Assembly: GCF_015565955.1 (NCBI RefSeq) | Contig: NZ_CP064760.1 | Coordinates: forward strand, 496,001 to 560,000 | From: Microbacterium schleiferi | Lineage (GTDB): Bacteria; Actinomycetota; Actinomycetes; Actinomycetales; Microbacteriaceae | Direction of reading: 5' to 3' | DNA: 64,000 nt | In this document: piece by piece, positions 8,892-18,720 of the stretch | Layout: every line of letters starts with the position of its first letter | How positions within the stretch are numbered: the first letter of the stretch is position 1 | Made by a program: the position numbers and the translations under genes | The notes under the pieces: model-generated | The model's database searches: none | What the model was told of the DNA's origin: nothing | What the model saw: the letters and a program-made list of their open reading frames with translations, nothing else

Positions 8892-10277
8892 TTATCTCTT
8901 GTCTGAGTGGCCGTAGCCGTACCCGTATCCGTAGCCATATCCATAGCCGTACATGTACGAGTCAGGCCCCTTGGTTGGCGCCATCGTCATCACCAGGCCA
9001 GCGACCTTAGCGCCGACAGTCTCAAGGGTGTCCAGGGCTCCGTCGAGCTGGTGGGTCGTCGTACGCCCCGCGGCTGTCACGACGATCGCGCCCGCGGTGA
9101 GGCGTGACAGAACTGCGGCATCCGTCACCGGAAGAAGCGGCGGAGCGTCGCAGATCACGACATCGAAGGTGTTGACGAAGTCGTCCAGTAGTGCCTTCAT
9201 CTGGGACGAGCCCAGCAGCTCGGACGGGTTGGGCGGCACCTTGCCCGCGGGAAGCACGTACAGGGGACGACGGCCCCAGGGCAGCATCACGTCGGTGACC
9301 TTCGCGCGGCCGATCAAGACATCCGTGAGCCCGACCGCGCCCTCGATGCCGAGATAGTCGGCAACCTTCGGCTTGCGCAGGTCAGTGTCGATGAGTGCGA
9401 CACGCTTGCCGGCATCCGCGAGAGCGATCGCGAGGTTGACCGCTGTCGTCGACTTGCCCTCGCTGGGAATGCTCGAGGTGATGACGAAGCTCGTGCCACC
9501 GTCCATCTCGACGAACTGCAGGTTCGTGCGCAGGGCGCGGAACGCCTCAGCACGCTGGTTCGTCGGGTCGGCCTCGAGGATGATCGGGCGCTCGGCGGCC
9601 TTCGGATCGAACGGGATGACGCCGATCATCGGGCGGTCGGTGAGGGCTGCGACATCGCGAGGGTTGCGCACCTTCGTGTCGAGCACGGTGCGCAGGATGG
9701 CGACAGCAACGCCGAGTGCCAGGCCGATAAGGCCGCCCAGCGCCAGATTCAGCGGAACGTTCGGGCTGATCGGGGCAGTCGTCGGGAGTGCCGGGCGAAT
9801 CACCGACAGGCGCACGGGGCTCGCGCTGACGCTTGCCGTCGTCTCGATCTCTTCCACGGCATCCGACAGGCTCGCCGCCGTGGCATTCGCGATGTCGGCT
9901 GCCAGTTGGGGGTCGGCATCCTGCACCGACACGTTGATGATCGCGGAATTCAGCGGTGACGACACCGAGATCTGCATCGCGAGCTGGCTCGCCGTCGTGT
10001 CGAGACCGAGGTCGTCGATGACGGGGTTGAGCACCACCGGAGACGTTGCAACGAGCACGTATGACGGCACCCGGTCTAGGGAGAAGTTCGACCCCTGGTT
10101 CAGGTCCTGGATGGTTCCCGACCCGGCCTGAGTAGAGACGAAGACAGAACTCTCGGCCTCATAGAGAGGTGTGCGCGTCAGGGAATACGCGGCAGCGGCC
10201 CCGATACCGACAAGCGTCAGCGCAAGAATGATGAGCCAGTTCTTGCGCAGGATGTGCAGGTAGTCGCGGAGCTCCAT
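8892..10277 (-). CDS. Polysaccharide co-polymerase / BY-kinase (Wzz plus CpsD in one chain)
   Basis: This 461-residue membrane tyrosine autokinase controls polymer chain length and export. A Wzz domain is bounded by membrane segments at about 13-33 and 176-198. The kinase domain has Walker A SSIPSEGKST (268-277), Walker A' ALIDTDLRKP (294-303) and Walker B VVICDAPP (373-380). The C-terminal tail (441-455) alternates Tyr and Gly, with eight tyrosines as phosphorylation sites. Unlike proteobacteria, where one chain is also usual, many Firmicutes split these parts into two proteins. An 11-base palindrome (10315-10325) lies 38 bases before the start and could be regulatory. A likely partner phosphatase is encoded 20 kb away at 29641-30246. 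Codon style matches the host chromosome, unlike the glycosyltransferases downstream. Confidence 0.93.
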   Translation of the reverse strand: MELRDYLHILRKNWLIILALTLVGIGAAAAYSLTRTPLYEAESSVFVSTQAGSGTIQDLNQGSNFSLDRVPSYVLVATSPVVLNPVIDDLGLDTTASQLAMQISVSSPLNSAIINVSVQDADPQLAADIANATAASLSDAVEEIETTASVSASPVRLSVIRPALPTTAPISPNVPLNLALGGLIGLALGVAVAILRTVLDTKVRNPRDVAALTDRPMIGVIPFDPKAAERPIILEADPTNQRAEAFRALRTNLQFVEMDGGTSFVITSSIPSEGKSTTAVNLAIALADAGKRVALIDTDLRKPKVADYLGIEGAVGLTDVLIGRAKVTDVMLPWGRRPLYVLPAGKVPPNPSELLGSSQMKALLDDFVNTFDVVICDAPPLLPVTDAAVLSRLTAGAIVVTAAGRTTTHQLDGALDTLETVGAKVAGLVMTMAPTKGPDSYMYGYGYGYGYGYGYGHSDKR

Positions 10278-10364
10278 GGTGCCTCTCGGTTGGGGATCCT
10301 CGCACTATCCTCACATACCCGGTATTTCGCGCTGGTATCCGGTTGGTGTCCGGCAGGGGCTGAG

Positions 10365-10400
10365 GGGCGTTTCGACTCGCTTCGCTCGCTCAATGAGGGG
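10365..10400. repeat. Dispersed short intergenic repeat, copy 1
   Basis: This copy begins GCGTTTCGACTCGCTTCGCT and continues with CGCTCAATGAG. Related copies occur at 29527-29658 (three), 30266-30300 and 31899-31932. The element lies at gene 3' ends. Here its TGA (minus strand, 10390-10392) ends the HipA relic. Confidence 0.75.
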
Positions 10401-10560
10401 GGATCATAGGAAGCTGACGGATACCGCGGAGGGCGGCATCCGCGATCGCGACCGCATCCGTGCCGCAGCGCGTGATGTTCGCGCGGGCGGCCGCGAATGC
10501 AGGGAGCACTCCGGTGCGGAGCGCTGCGACGATCTCGGCGGCGTGGACGCGGAACCGGTG
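10390..10560 (-). pseudogene. HipA C-terminal remnant
   Basis: On the minus strand 56 codons read through to a TGA at 10390 and match the last part of the intact HipA at 30289-31569. Shared pieces are GTDAVAIADAALRGIRQLP here against GSDAVAVMDAVMRGIPRLP there, preceded by AFAAARANIT against AFEAARAGMT. Everything upstream of this tail, including the kinase core, is missing, and the relic abuts the stop codon of the epimerase gene with one base between. It also ends in the same dispersed repeat as intact hipA. I infer a deleted second hipBA locus. This similarity was found by reading, not by a search. Confidence 0.75.
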
Positions 10561-10561
10561 C

Positions 10562-11580
10562 CTACTGGTTGCTGAACGCGGCGTCGAACGACTGCTCGGG
10601 AAGCTGCCACAGCAGCGAGCGCACGTACGTCACGGCCTCGGCGGCGCCGTGGAGCCGGTCCATGCCGGCATCCTCCCACTCGATCGAGATCGGACCGGCA
10701 TAGCCGATGGCCGCGAGCGCCCGGAAGGCATCCTCCCAGGGCACATCGCCCCGCCCCGTCGAGACGAAGTCCCACGGTCGGCGTGGGTCGCCCCAGGGGA
10801 GGTGCGAGCCCAATGTGCCGCCGCGACCGTTCGTCGCGCGCACTCGCGTGTCCTTGCAGTCCACGTGGTAGATCCGGTCCTTGAAATCCCAGATGAACCC
10901 GACCGGGTCGACCCGCTGCCACATCATGTGGCTGGGATCCCAGTTGAACCCGAACGCGGGGCGGTGATCGATCGCCTCGAGGGTTCGCACGCTCGTCCAG
11001 TAGTCGTAGGCGATCTCGCTCGGATGCACCTCGTGCGCAAATCGCACACCCTCGGCGTCGAAGACGTCCAGGATCGGGTTCCAGCGGCGGGCGAAGTCCT
11101 CGTAACCAGCGTCGATCACCGTGGCATCCACCGGCGGGAACATCGCGACATACTGCCAGATCGACGAGCCGGTGAAACCCACCACCGTGTCGGCGCCGAG
11201 GCCCCGCGCCACCCGGGCGGCCCGCTTCATGTCGTCGGCGGCGCGCTGACGCACCCCCTCAGGGTCACCGTCGCCCCACACGTAGTCGCGCACGATCGCC
11301 TGGTGACGGAAGTCGATGGGGGAGTCGCACACCGCCTGGCCGGCGAGGTGGTTCGAGATCGCGAACACTTTCAGCCCGTACCGGTCGAGCACCTCGAGGC
11401 GCGAGCGCAGATACGCAGGGTCCTCGTCGGCGCGACGCAGATCGAGGTGGTCACCCGACGCGGCGATCTCGAGCCCGTCATAGCCCCACTCCGCCGCAAG
11501 CCTTGCGACCTCGTCGAAGGGAAGATCAGCCCACTGGCCCGTGAACAGGGTGACCGGATGCCGCGCCTCGTGCGTCGATG

Positions 11581-11584
<4 letters not shown>
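10562..11584 (-). CDS. Sugar isomerase/epimerase, TIM barrel (AP endonuclease 2 family)
   Basis: This 340-residue protein belongs to the xylose isomerase-like TIM-barrel family. Candidate metal ligands are seen in order: HEVHPSE, NWDPSHMMW, YHVDCKD and ISIEWEDAG. The start at 11584 is set by an ATGA overlap with the upstream dehydrogenase stop. It is the last gene of a minus-strand sugar operon with an ABC importer, two Gfo/Idh/MocA dehydrogenases and a second epimerase. In the levoglucosan pathway two members of this family (LgdB1, LgdB2) perform elimination and hydration on 3-keto intermediates; this gene is a candidate for one of them. Substrate assignment is inference from context. Confidence 0.85.
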
Positions 11585-12689
<1,105 letters not shown>

Positions 12690-12693
12690 CGCG

Positions 12694-13665
12694 CTACTTC
12701 TTTCTCGAGAGGGCGACGGCCGCGATGATGATCGCGCCACGAACCACCTGCTGCTGGGCCACATCGAGCCCCGCAAGGATCAGGCCGTTATTGACCAGGC
12801 CCATGAACAGGGAACCGAACAGGGTGCCGATGATCGCCCCGCGACCGCCGAACAGGCTCGTCCCGCCGAGGATCACCGCGGCGATCACCGTGAGCTCATC
12901 GCCCTGGCCCCACTGGAAACGGCCCGACTCGAGGCGCCCCGCATACAGCATCCCCGCGAACGCGGCGACGATGCCCGACACGAGCAGCACCGTGAACTTG
13001 ATGCGCGCGGTGTTGATGCCGGTGAAGCGCGCCGCGGTCGGGTTACCGCCCGTCGCGAGCACCTTCCGACCGTAGCGCGAGCGGTTCATGATGACCCAGC
13101 CCACCGCGACGATCACGGCCGTCCACACCAGCAGACCCGGCACCGGACCGAAGTCACCGCCGCCGAAGATCATGACGTACACGTCGTCGGTGATCGGTTG
13201 CGGGGCCGAGCCCGTGATCCACTGCGCGATACCCGCCGCCAACCCGAGCATGCCCAGGGTCACCAGGAATGAGGGGATGTTCAGCAGCGCGACCAGGCCG
13301 CCGTTGACGGCGCCGATGATCGCGCCCGAGGCGAGCCCCGCCAGGATGCCGGGCACCAGCCCGAAGTTGCTCACAGTGATCGCCGTCACCACCGAACTCA
13401 AGCCCGCGATCGAGCCGACGCTCAGGTCGATCTCGGCGGCAGCGATGACGAACGTCATCGCGATCGCCATGATCGAGATCGTCGCCGTCTGCCGCGCGAT
13501 GTTGAGCAGGTTGTTGCCTGACAAGAAACCGTCGTTGCCGAGCATGACGGCGAAGAGGATGAACACCACGACGAACGCGATGTAGATGATGTTGCTGCGC
13601 CAGTCCATGCGGGCGGTCAGACGCCGCCACATCGAAGTGTTCTCGGCGGTCACAGAGGTGCTCAT
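12694..13665 (-). CDS. Ribose-type sugar ABC transporter permease
   Basis: This 323-residue integral membrane protein is an RbsC-like permease. The family signature AAAEIDLSVGSIAGLSSVV is present near residue 75, and the C-terminal half has the ILGGTSLFGGRGAIIGT segment that forms the coupling region. Eight to ten membrane helices can be drawn. The ATG at 13665 overlaps the stop of the ATPase gene as ATGA, so the two are translationally coupled. It forms the channel of the importer with the ATPase at 13662-15176 and the lipoprotein at 16437-17600. Confidence 0.93.
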   Translation of the reverse strand: MSTSVTAENTSMWRRLTARMDWRSNIIYIAFVVVFILFAVMLGNDGFLSGNNLLNIARQTATISIMAIAMTFVIAAAEIDLSVGSIAGLSSVVTAITVSNFGLVPGILAGLASGAIIGAVNGGLVALLNIPSFLVTLGMLGLAAGIAQWITGSAPQPITDDVYVMIFGGGDFGPVPGLLVWTAVIVAVGWVIMNRSRYGRKVLATGGNPTAARFTGINTARIKFTVLLVSGIVAAFAGMLYAGRLESGRFQWGQGDELTVIAAVILGGTSLFGGRGAIIGTLFGSLFMGLVNNGLILAGLDVAQQQVVRGAIIIAAVALSRKK

Positions 13666-15176
13666 GCGGCCTCTCCTTGGATGATGAGTTGGAGTTGTTC
13701 TTCGCTGTTGATCTGCGAGCGAGTGAGTTCGCGATCCGTGCGCCCGTCGCGCAGGACGACGACACGGTCGGCGACGGCCAGCAGCTCGGGAAGCTCGGAA
13801 GAGATGAACAGCACGGCGTTGCCCTGCGAGGCGTAGTCCCGCACGATGTCGAGGATCTCGGTCTTGGTGCCGATGTCGACGCCCGCCGTCGGCTCGTCCA
13901 TGACGAGCAGCTTCGGATCGGTGTTGATCCACTTCGCGACGACGACCTTCTGTTGATTGCCGCCCGAGAGCAGGTTCACGGGAGCGTACGGGTCGGCTGT
14001 CTTGACCGAGAAGCGCTCGACGAGGTCCTGCGTCATGGCGCGCATCCGTGCCGTGCTCACCAGGATTCCCGCCATGAGGCGGTCGAGGACCGGCAGCGTG
14101 AGGTTCGCCGAGACCGAATGTTCGAGCACGAGGCCCTGTTCGCGGCGATCCTCGGGGATCAGGGCGATGCCGGCCCGCTGCGCCGCAAGCGCGCTGCGGA
14201 AGCTGACCGTCCGCCCGTCGATCCGGATGGTGCCCGAGGACGGTCGATCGATGCCCGCGATGACCCGGGCGAACTCGGTGCGACCGCTGCCCATGAGGCC
14301 CGCGAGACCTACGATCTCGCCCGCACGCACCGTCACGTCGACATCCACGAGGCCCGTGTCGCTGGCGACGTGCTCGGCGGCGAGGATCACGCGATCGTCG
14401 ACGCCGCGCTCGCGCTCACGGTAGACGAGGTCGCTCGCCAGACGCCGGCCGATGATCGCCTCGATGATCTGCGCCACCTCGACGTCGGCCACGCGGTCGC
14501 TGAGGACCACCCGCCCATCGCGCAGCACCGTGATGCGCTGGGCGACGCGGCGGATCTCGTCCATGCGGTGCGAGATGTAGACGATCGCGATCCCACGAGC
14601 CGTCAACCGTTCGATGAGCGCGAACAAGCGCTCCACCTCGTGGCTGGCCAGGCTTGCGGTCGGCTCGTCCATCACGAGCACGGTGGCGTTCTTGGCCACT
14701 GCTTTCGCGATCTCGACCAGCTGCCAGTACGCGGTGCCGAGAGTCTCGACACGGGCCGCCGGGTCGATGCTCACGCCCAGGTCGGCGAAGATCCGCGCGG
14801 CCTCGCGCTCGGCGGCGCGGTCGTCGATGAGGCCCAGCTTGGAGCGCAGCTCCCGGTTCAAGAAGATGTTCTGCGCGACCGTCATCGACGGCACGAGACT
14901 GAACTCCTGGAACACCATGCCGATCCCGACCCTCTCGGCATCCGCGGGGTTGCGGATCTTCACAGGCTCGCCGTTGACCTCGATCTCTCCGGAGGTGATC
15001 GGATGCACGCCCTGCAGCACCTTCATGAGGGTCGACTTGCCCGCACCGTTCTCGCCGGCCAGAGCGTGAACCTCACCCGCATGGATGTCGAGATCGACCT
15101 CCTTGAGCACCTCGACGGGCCCGAAGCTCTTGACGATGCGGCGCATCCGCACCGCGGGTGCGGACGAATCAGACAT
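13662..15176 (-). CDS. Ribose-type sugar ABC transporter ATP-binding protein (two ATPase domains)
   Basis: This 504-residue protein carries two fused nucleotide-binding domains, as in RbsA and MglA. Domain one has Walker A GENGAGKST (residues 40-48), a Q-loop in VFQEFS and Walker B VLVMDEPTAS. Domain two has a degenerate Walker A (GLMGSGRTE), as is usual for RbsA-like proteins, then LSGGNQQKV and LLVMDEPTAG. It powers import of the sugar bound by the neighbouring lipoprotein. Its start overlaps the end of the dehydrogenase gene by eight bases. Confidence 0.95.
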   Translation of the reverse strand: MSDSSAPAVRMRRIVKSFGPVEVLKEVDLDIHAGEVHALAGENGAGKSTLMKVLQGVHPITSGEIEVNGEPVKIRNPADAERVGIGMVFQEFSLVPSMTVAQNIFLNRELRSKLGLIDDRAAEREAARIFADLGVSIDPAARVETLGTAYWQLVEIAKAVAKNATVLVMDEPTASLASHEVERLFALIERLTARGIAIVYISHRMDEIRRVAQRITVLRDGRVVLSDRVADVEVAQIIEAIIGRRLASDLVYRERERGVDDRVILAAEHVASDTGLVDVDVTVRAGEIVGLAGLMGSGRTEFARVIAGIDRPSSGTIRIDGRTVSFRSALAAQRAGIALIPEDRREQGLVLEHSVSANLTLPVLDRLMAGILVSTARMRAMTQDLVERFSVKTADPYAPVNLLSGGNQQKVVVAKWINTDPKLLVMDEPTAGVDIGTKTEILDIVRDYASQGNAVLFISSELPELLAVADRVVVLRDGRTDRELTRSQINSEEQLQLIIQGEAA

Positions 15177-16350
15177 CGCCGCCGTCGCGCGTAGGAATCT
15201 TCACCCATTCGCCCGACTGGCCCGACTCGAGGATCGCGTCGTCGACCAATGCTGCGGCGTAGCCGTCGGCGAAGTCGGGACGCACCCGGCTGCCGTCGAC
15301 GATCGCCTTGATGACGTCGTGGGCTTCGATGATCTTCGTCTCGCCGTACCCGATGCCCAGCGCGGGGATGGGCCACAGGGCCTCGCCGTAGGGCGTGTTC
15401 GGTCCCGTGTAGACGGTGCGGAAGCCGCGGCGGTCGGCAGGGTCGCTCTTGAACGCGACCTGCAGCTCGTCACGGTTCTCGTAGTTGAAGAAGATCGAAC
15501 CCTCGGTGCCGTGGATCTCGAAGGTGATGAAGTTGTTCCGACCCCACGCGTTGCGCGTGGCCTCGATCGAACCCACGGCACCGTTGTGGAAGCGCACCAG
15601 TGAGATGGCCTCGTCGTCGACATCCACCGCACCGCGGGGTCCGTCGGACTTCGACGCACCGCCGAGGGCGTCGAAACCGCTGGTCTGCAGCGGGCGCTCG
15701 GTGATGTAGGTCGAGGTGATCGAGTTCACCGCGGAGATCTCGCCGACGAGGTACCGGGCGATGTCCACGACGTGGCTGCCGATGTCGCCGACCGCACCCG
15801 ATCCGGCGATCTTCTTCTGGAAGCGCCAGCTCAGCGGCGAGTCGGGGTCGGCGCTCCAGTCCTGCAGGTACGTGCCACGGAAGTTCAGGATGCGACCGAT
15901 CGCGCCCTCGTCGATGTACTTCTTGGCCAGCGCGACAGCCGGGGTGCGACGGTAGTTGAAGGCGACGGCGCTGACGACACCGGCGCGCTCAACCGCTTCG
16001 AGCATCTGCAGCGCCTCAGCGGAAGTGGGCGCGAGGGGCTTCTCGCAGATCACGTGCTTGCCCGCCTCGGCGGCGGCGATCGCGATCTCGGCGTGCAGGT
16101 TGTTGGGGGTCGCGATGTCGACGAGGTCGACCTCGGGGTCGTTGATCACGGCCTCCCACGAACTGGACGACGAGTTCCAGCCGTAGCGGTCCGCGGCGGT
16201 GCGCGCCAGGTCCTCGGTGGCATCGACGACGACGTGCTTGACGGGGCGTGCCGGGGCCGGCCAGAAGAACATGGGCATGGCTGAGTACGCGAGCGAGTGG
16301 GCCTTGCCCATGAACCCGCCGCCGATCATGGCGATCTTGATGTCTTGCAT
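15169..16350 (-). CDS. Gfo/Idh/MocA dehydrogenase, levoglucosan dehydrogenase-like
   Basis: This 393-residue NAD-dependent oxidoreductase has the Rossmann motif IGGGFMGKAH (9-18), catalytic CEKPLAP with Lys near 104, and a GDIGSHVVDIARYL segment supplying Asp and His of the active site. From memory, the N-terminal AMPMFFWPAPARP, the central RGTYLQDWSADPDSPLSW and the C-terminal GYGETKIIEAHD segments are characteristic of the actinobacterial levoglucosan dehydrogenase group, which oxidises 1,6-anhydroglucose at C3. Ordinary inositol dehydrogenases lack these. It sits between the importer lipoprotein and ATPase genes, so its substrate is probably what the importer brings in. Substrate remains inference. 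Confidence 0.88.
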   Translation of the reverse strand: MQDIKIAMIGGGFMGKAHSLAYSAMPMFFWPAPARPVKHVVVDATEDLARTAADRYGWNSSSSSWEAVINDPEVDLVDIATPNNLHAEIAIAAAEAGKHVICEKPLAPTSAEALQMLEAVERAGVVSAVAFNYRRTPAVALAKKYIDEGAIGRILNFRGTYLQDWSADPDSPLSWRFQKKIAGSGAVGDIGSHVVDIARYLVGEISAVNSITSTYITERPLQTSGFDALGGASKSDGPRGAVDVDDEAISLVRFHNGAVGSIEATRNAWGRNNFITFEIHGTEGSIFFNYENRDELQVAFKSDPADRRGFRTVYTGPNTPYGEALWPIPALGIGYGETKIIEAHDVIKAIVDGSRVRPDFADGYAAALVDDAILESGQSGEWVKIPTRDGGDV

Positions 16351-16436
16351 GTCGTCTCCGATGTCAGGGGGTCAGTGAGAGGAAGAAGGAGGGTGGGGGT
16401 GGACGCGGGCAGCATCCACCCCCGGAAGGGATTGGG

Positions 16437-17600
16437 TCAGTCGACGTATGCGTCGGTGACCGAAGCCGGCGGAGCCGAGTGGTACACGAGCTCCCACGCC
16501 TCGAGGACGTTCGCGTGGTCGACCGGCAGCGAGCTCAGTGCGACGTACGGCGGCACCTCGATGCCAAGGATCGACAGGGCTGCCAGACCCGCCTCAGCGA
16601 CGCCCTGGTCGTAGGGCAACTGGGCGCCCAGGCCGACGATCATCTCGTTTTCGGCGAGAGCGATCGCTACGTTGGTCCCGAGGTCCTCGGTCGCGATCTT
16701 GATGTCGGTGCGGCCGTTTTCGCGAGCGGCAGCCATGACACCCTCGGCGGGGACGTCCCAGACGGCCCAGATGCCGTCGAGGTCGGCGTGCTTGGTGAGC
16801 ATCGCCGTGGTCGCCGCCTGCGCATCACCGGCGAAGTCGGGACCGGCGATGCCCTGCTCCTCAACGATCTCGATGTCGGGGAACTGCTCGGTGATCGTGT
16901 CGACGAAGCCGTCGTAGCGCTGCTGGGTCACGAAGAAGTCCGCCTCGTGGTAGATCGCGCCGATCTTGCCCTGGCCGCCCAGTGCGCGCGCCAGCAGGTA
17001 GGCGGAGGTCACGCCGTTGCCGTAGTTGTCGGCCGACACCATCGAGACGTAGTCGACGCCGGGGGTGAAGCCCTCGGGGACGTTGTCCATGAAGACGAGC
17101 TTGACGCCCTGCTCCGCGGCCTTGCGGTATGCGCTCGCGGTCGCGACCGTGTCGGTCGGGATCGAGACGATGATGTCGGGGTTCTGGGCCAGAACGGTCT
17201 CGATGTCGGACACCTGCTTGGCCGGGTCGAACCCGGCATCCGTGGTGGCGATGACCTCGATGCCGAGGCGCTCGAACTCCGCGTTCAGGCCCGCGATCTG
17301 GGCGTTGGCCCAGTCGTTGCCGCCGTAGTGCATGACAATGGCCGCGGTGAGCCCCATCTCGGCGACCTGGGCCGCCTGCTCGTCGGTGACGACAGCCTCG
17401 GACGCCGGTGCCGGCTCCTCGCCGTTGGGGCCGGTGCTCAGCACCTGGCCCGTGATCTCCTGCAGCGCGGCATCGATCTCTGCGGCGATCGCAGGATCGA
17501 CGTCCGAGCCCGAGTCCCCGCCGCCGGCCGGCGTGCATCCGGCGAAGGCGAGGACGCCCACGACGGCCATGGCCGCCACGAGTGACTTCTTGATGTGCAT
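16437..17600 (-). CDS. Sugar ABC transporter substrate-binding lipoprotein
   Basis: This 387-residue protein is the extracytoplasmic binding component of the importer. It has a lipoprotein signal peptide ending in the lipobox LAFAGC, so the mature protein is anchored through Cys. The binding domain is of the periplasmic-binding-protein type 1 (LacI/RbsB-like) fold, with DNIIV-like strands such as NPDIIVSIPTD and a DGIWAVWDVPAEG hinge segment. ATG at 17600 is preferred to an in-frame GTG at 17606 because GGGAG lies nine bases from the ATG and only three from the GTG. A TTCCGGA-based hairpin in the 122 bases upstream may tune its level within the operon. Confidence 0.92.
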   Translation of the reverse strand: MHIKKSLVAAMAVVGVLAFAGCTPAGGGDSGSDVDPAIAAEIDAALQEITGQVLSTGPNGEEPAPASEAVVTDEQAAQVAEMGLTAAIVMHYGGNDWANAQIAGLNAEFERLGIEVIATTDAGFDPAKQVSDIETVLAQNPDIIVSIPTDTVATASAYRKAAEQGVKLVFMDNVPEGFTPGVDYVSMVSADNYGNGVTSAYLLARALGGQGKIGAIYHEADFFVTQQRYDGFVDTITEQFPDIEIVEEQGIAGPDFAGDAQAATTAMLTKHADLDGIWAVWDVPAEGVMAAARENGRTDIKIATEDLGTNVAIALAENEMIVGLGAQLPYDQGVAEAGLAALSILGIEVPPYVALSSLPVDHANVLEAWELVYHSAPPASVTDAYVD

Positions 17601-17722
17601 GGTCACGTGCTCCCTTGCGTGTGATTGAGGGACGAATGGTGCTTCGTCCCCTCCTCCGGAACCGCCTTGGCTCCGGAATCCGTCTCGTCCCTCGCGTTCC
17701 GAGACGTCCCCGACCCGACGGA

Positions 17723-18547
17723 TCAGGAAACGAGCCCCTCGGAGGAGAGGAACTCGAAGCTTCGCTTCGCGGCCGCGCTCGCGTCGCCGGCGTAGCCGTC
17801 GAGCTCGACCGTGATCCAGTCGTCATACCCGGCATCCACGACCGCCCGGATGATCGCGCTCATCGGCAGGTCGCCCTCGCCGAGGGGCATGAAGCCGCCC
17901 GCCTCGGCGTCGAGGTCTTTTAGGTGGACGTTGACGAGGCGGTCGGCATAGCGCTGGATGACCGCAACGGCATCGCCGCCCCCTCCTGCGATGTGCGCGA
18001 CGTCGGCGCACAGCCCGATCGAGCTCGCCGCGAACAGCGCATCGATCTGATCGGGACTCTCGGCGATGCTGCCCAGGTGCGGGTGGTAGCTGGGGATGAG
18101 CCCGGCATCCTCGGCCCGGCGAGCGACCTCGTCGAGCAGCGAGGCCATGATCTCGTAGTCGGCCTCCTGGCGGCCGGTGTGACGGATCGCGCCGCCGCCG
18201 AGCACGAAGTGCCGGGCGCCCAGCGACGAGGCGAGCGCGATCGAACGCGTGAACCGCGCCAACTCGTCGGCGTGCGCGTCGCGGTAGATGAAGTGCCCGC
18301 CCGAGTACACGCCTACGGGGGTGAGCCCGCGGTCGGCCGCAGCCGCGCGAAGCGTCTGCATGTCGTCCTCGAAGGGGAGCAGGTTGCCGTCGAACAGTTC
18401 GAAGCCGGCGAAACCGGCGGCAGCCGCCGCGTCGAGACCCACCGTCACATCGCCCGGAGTCACATAGAAACCGGACCCGATGTCGGTCACGGCGCCGGGA
18501 GTGCCGACCACACCGCCCCAGGCATTCATCTCGAACGCGAGCTTCAT
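17723..18547 (-). CDS. Sugar isomerase/epimerase, TIM barrel
   Basis: This 274-residue protein is the second xylose isomerase-like TIM barrel of the operon and its first gene, facing the ROK regulator. Metal-ligand segments are SYHPHLGS, GLCADVAHI, NVHLKDLD and WITVELDG, in the normal family order. It is shorter than the other epimerase (274 against 340 residues), so the two are diverged members and not a recent duplication. In a levoglucosan-type pathway it would handle one of the elimination or hydration steps after C3 oxidation. Other possibilities are inosose dehydratase- or hydroxypyruvate isomerase-like activity. Confidence 0.87.
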   Translation of the reverse strand: MKLAFEMNAWGGVVGTPGAVTDIGSGFYVTPGDVTVGLDAAAAAGFAGFELFDGNLLPFEDDMQTLRAAAADRGLTPVGVYSGGHFIYRDAHADELARFTRSIALASSLGARHFVLGGGAIRHTGRQEADYEIMASLLDEVARRAEDAGLIPSYHPHLGSIAESPDQIDALFAASSIGLCADVAHIAGGGGDAVAVIQRYADRLVNVHLKDLDAEAGGFMPLGEGDLPMSAIIRAVVDAGYDDWITVELDGYAGDASAAAKRSFEFLSSEGLVS

Positions 18548-18595
18548 GGCTGTCTACCTCCTCGTAGGGGATCGTCGCAGCGACGCTAGCACTTA

Positions 18596-18664
18596 TGACT
18601 TTTTCAAGTCAATAGTAGAAACCGTAGAAGCTATAAGGTTCCGCACTTTGACCTTCTCAAGACG
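18596..18664. promoter_or_regulatory. Divergent promoter region with candidate ROK operators
   Basis: The 173 bases between the epimerase and the ROK regulator are markedly AT-rich for this window. TGACTT (18596-18601) and AAGTCA (18606-18611) form a perfect inverted repeat with a four-base spacer. A looser copy, ACTTTGACCTTCTCAAG, lies at about 18644-18660. Two related sites between divergent genes suit a sugar-responsive ROK repressor acting on both directions. The binding assignment is inference. Confidence 0.5.
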
Positions 18665-18720
18665 TAATGACATGATTTCTGCATTCTCTGATGCGGCATC
18701 GAAGAGACAAGGGAGCGGAG

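Noticed and set aside
13677-15194. 505-codon plus-strand frame antisense to the ABC ATPase
   Set aside because: Composition is Asp/Val/Arg/His-rich as expected of an antisense shadow; the ATPase motifs on the other strand are complete.
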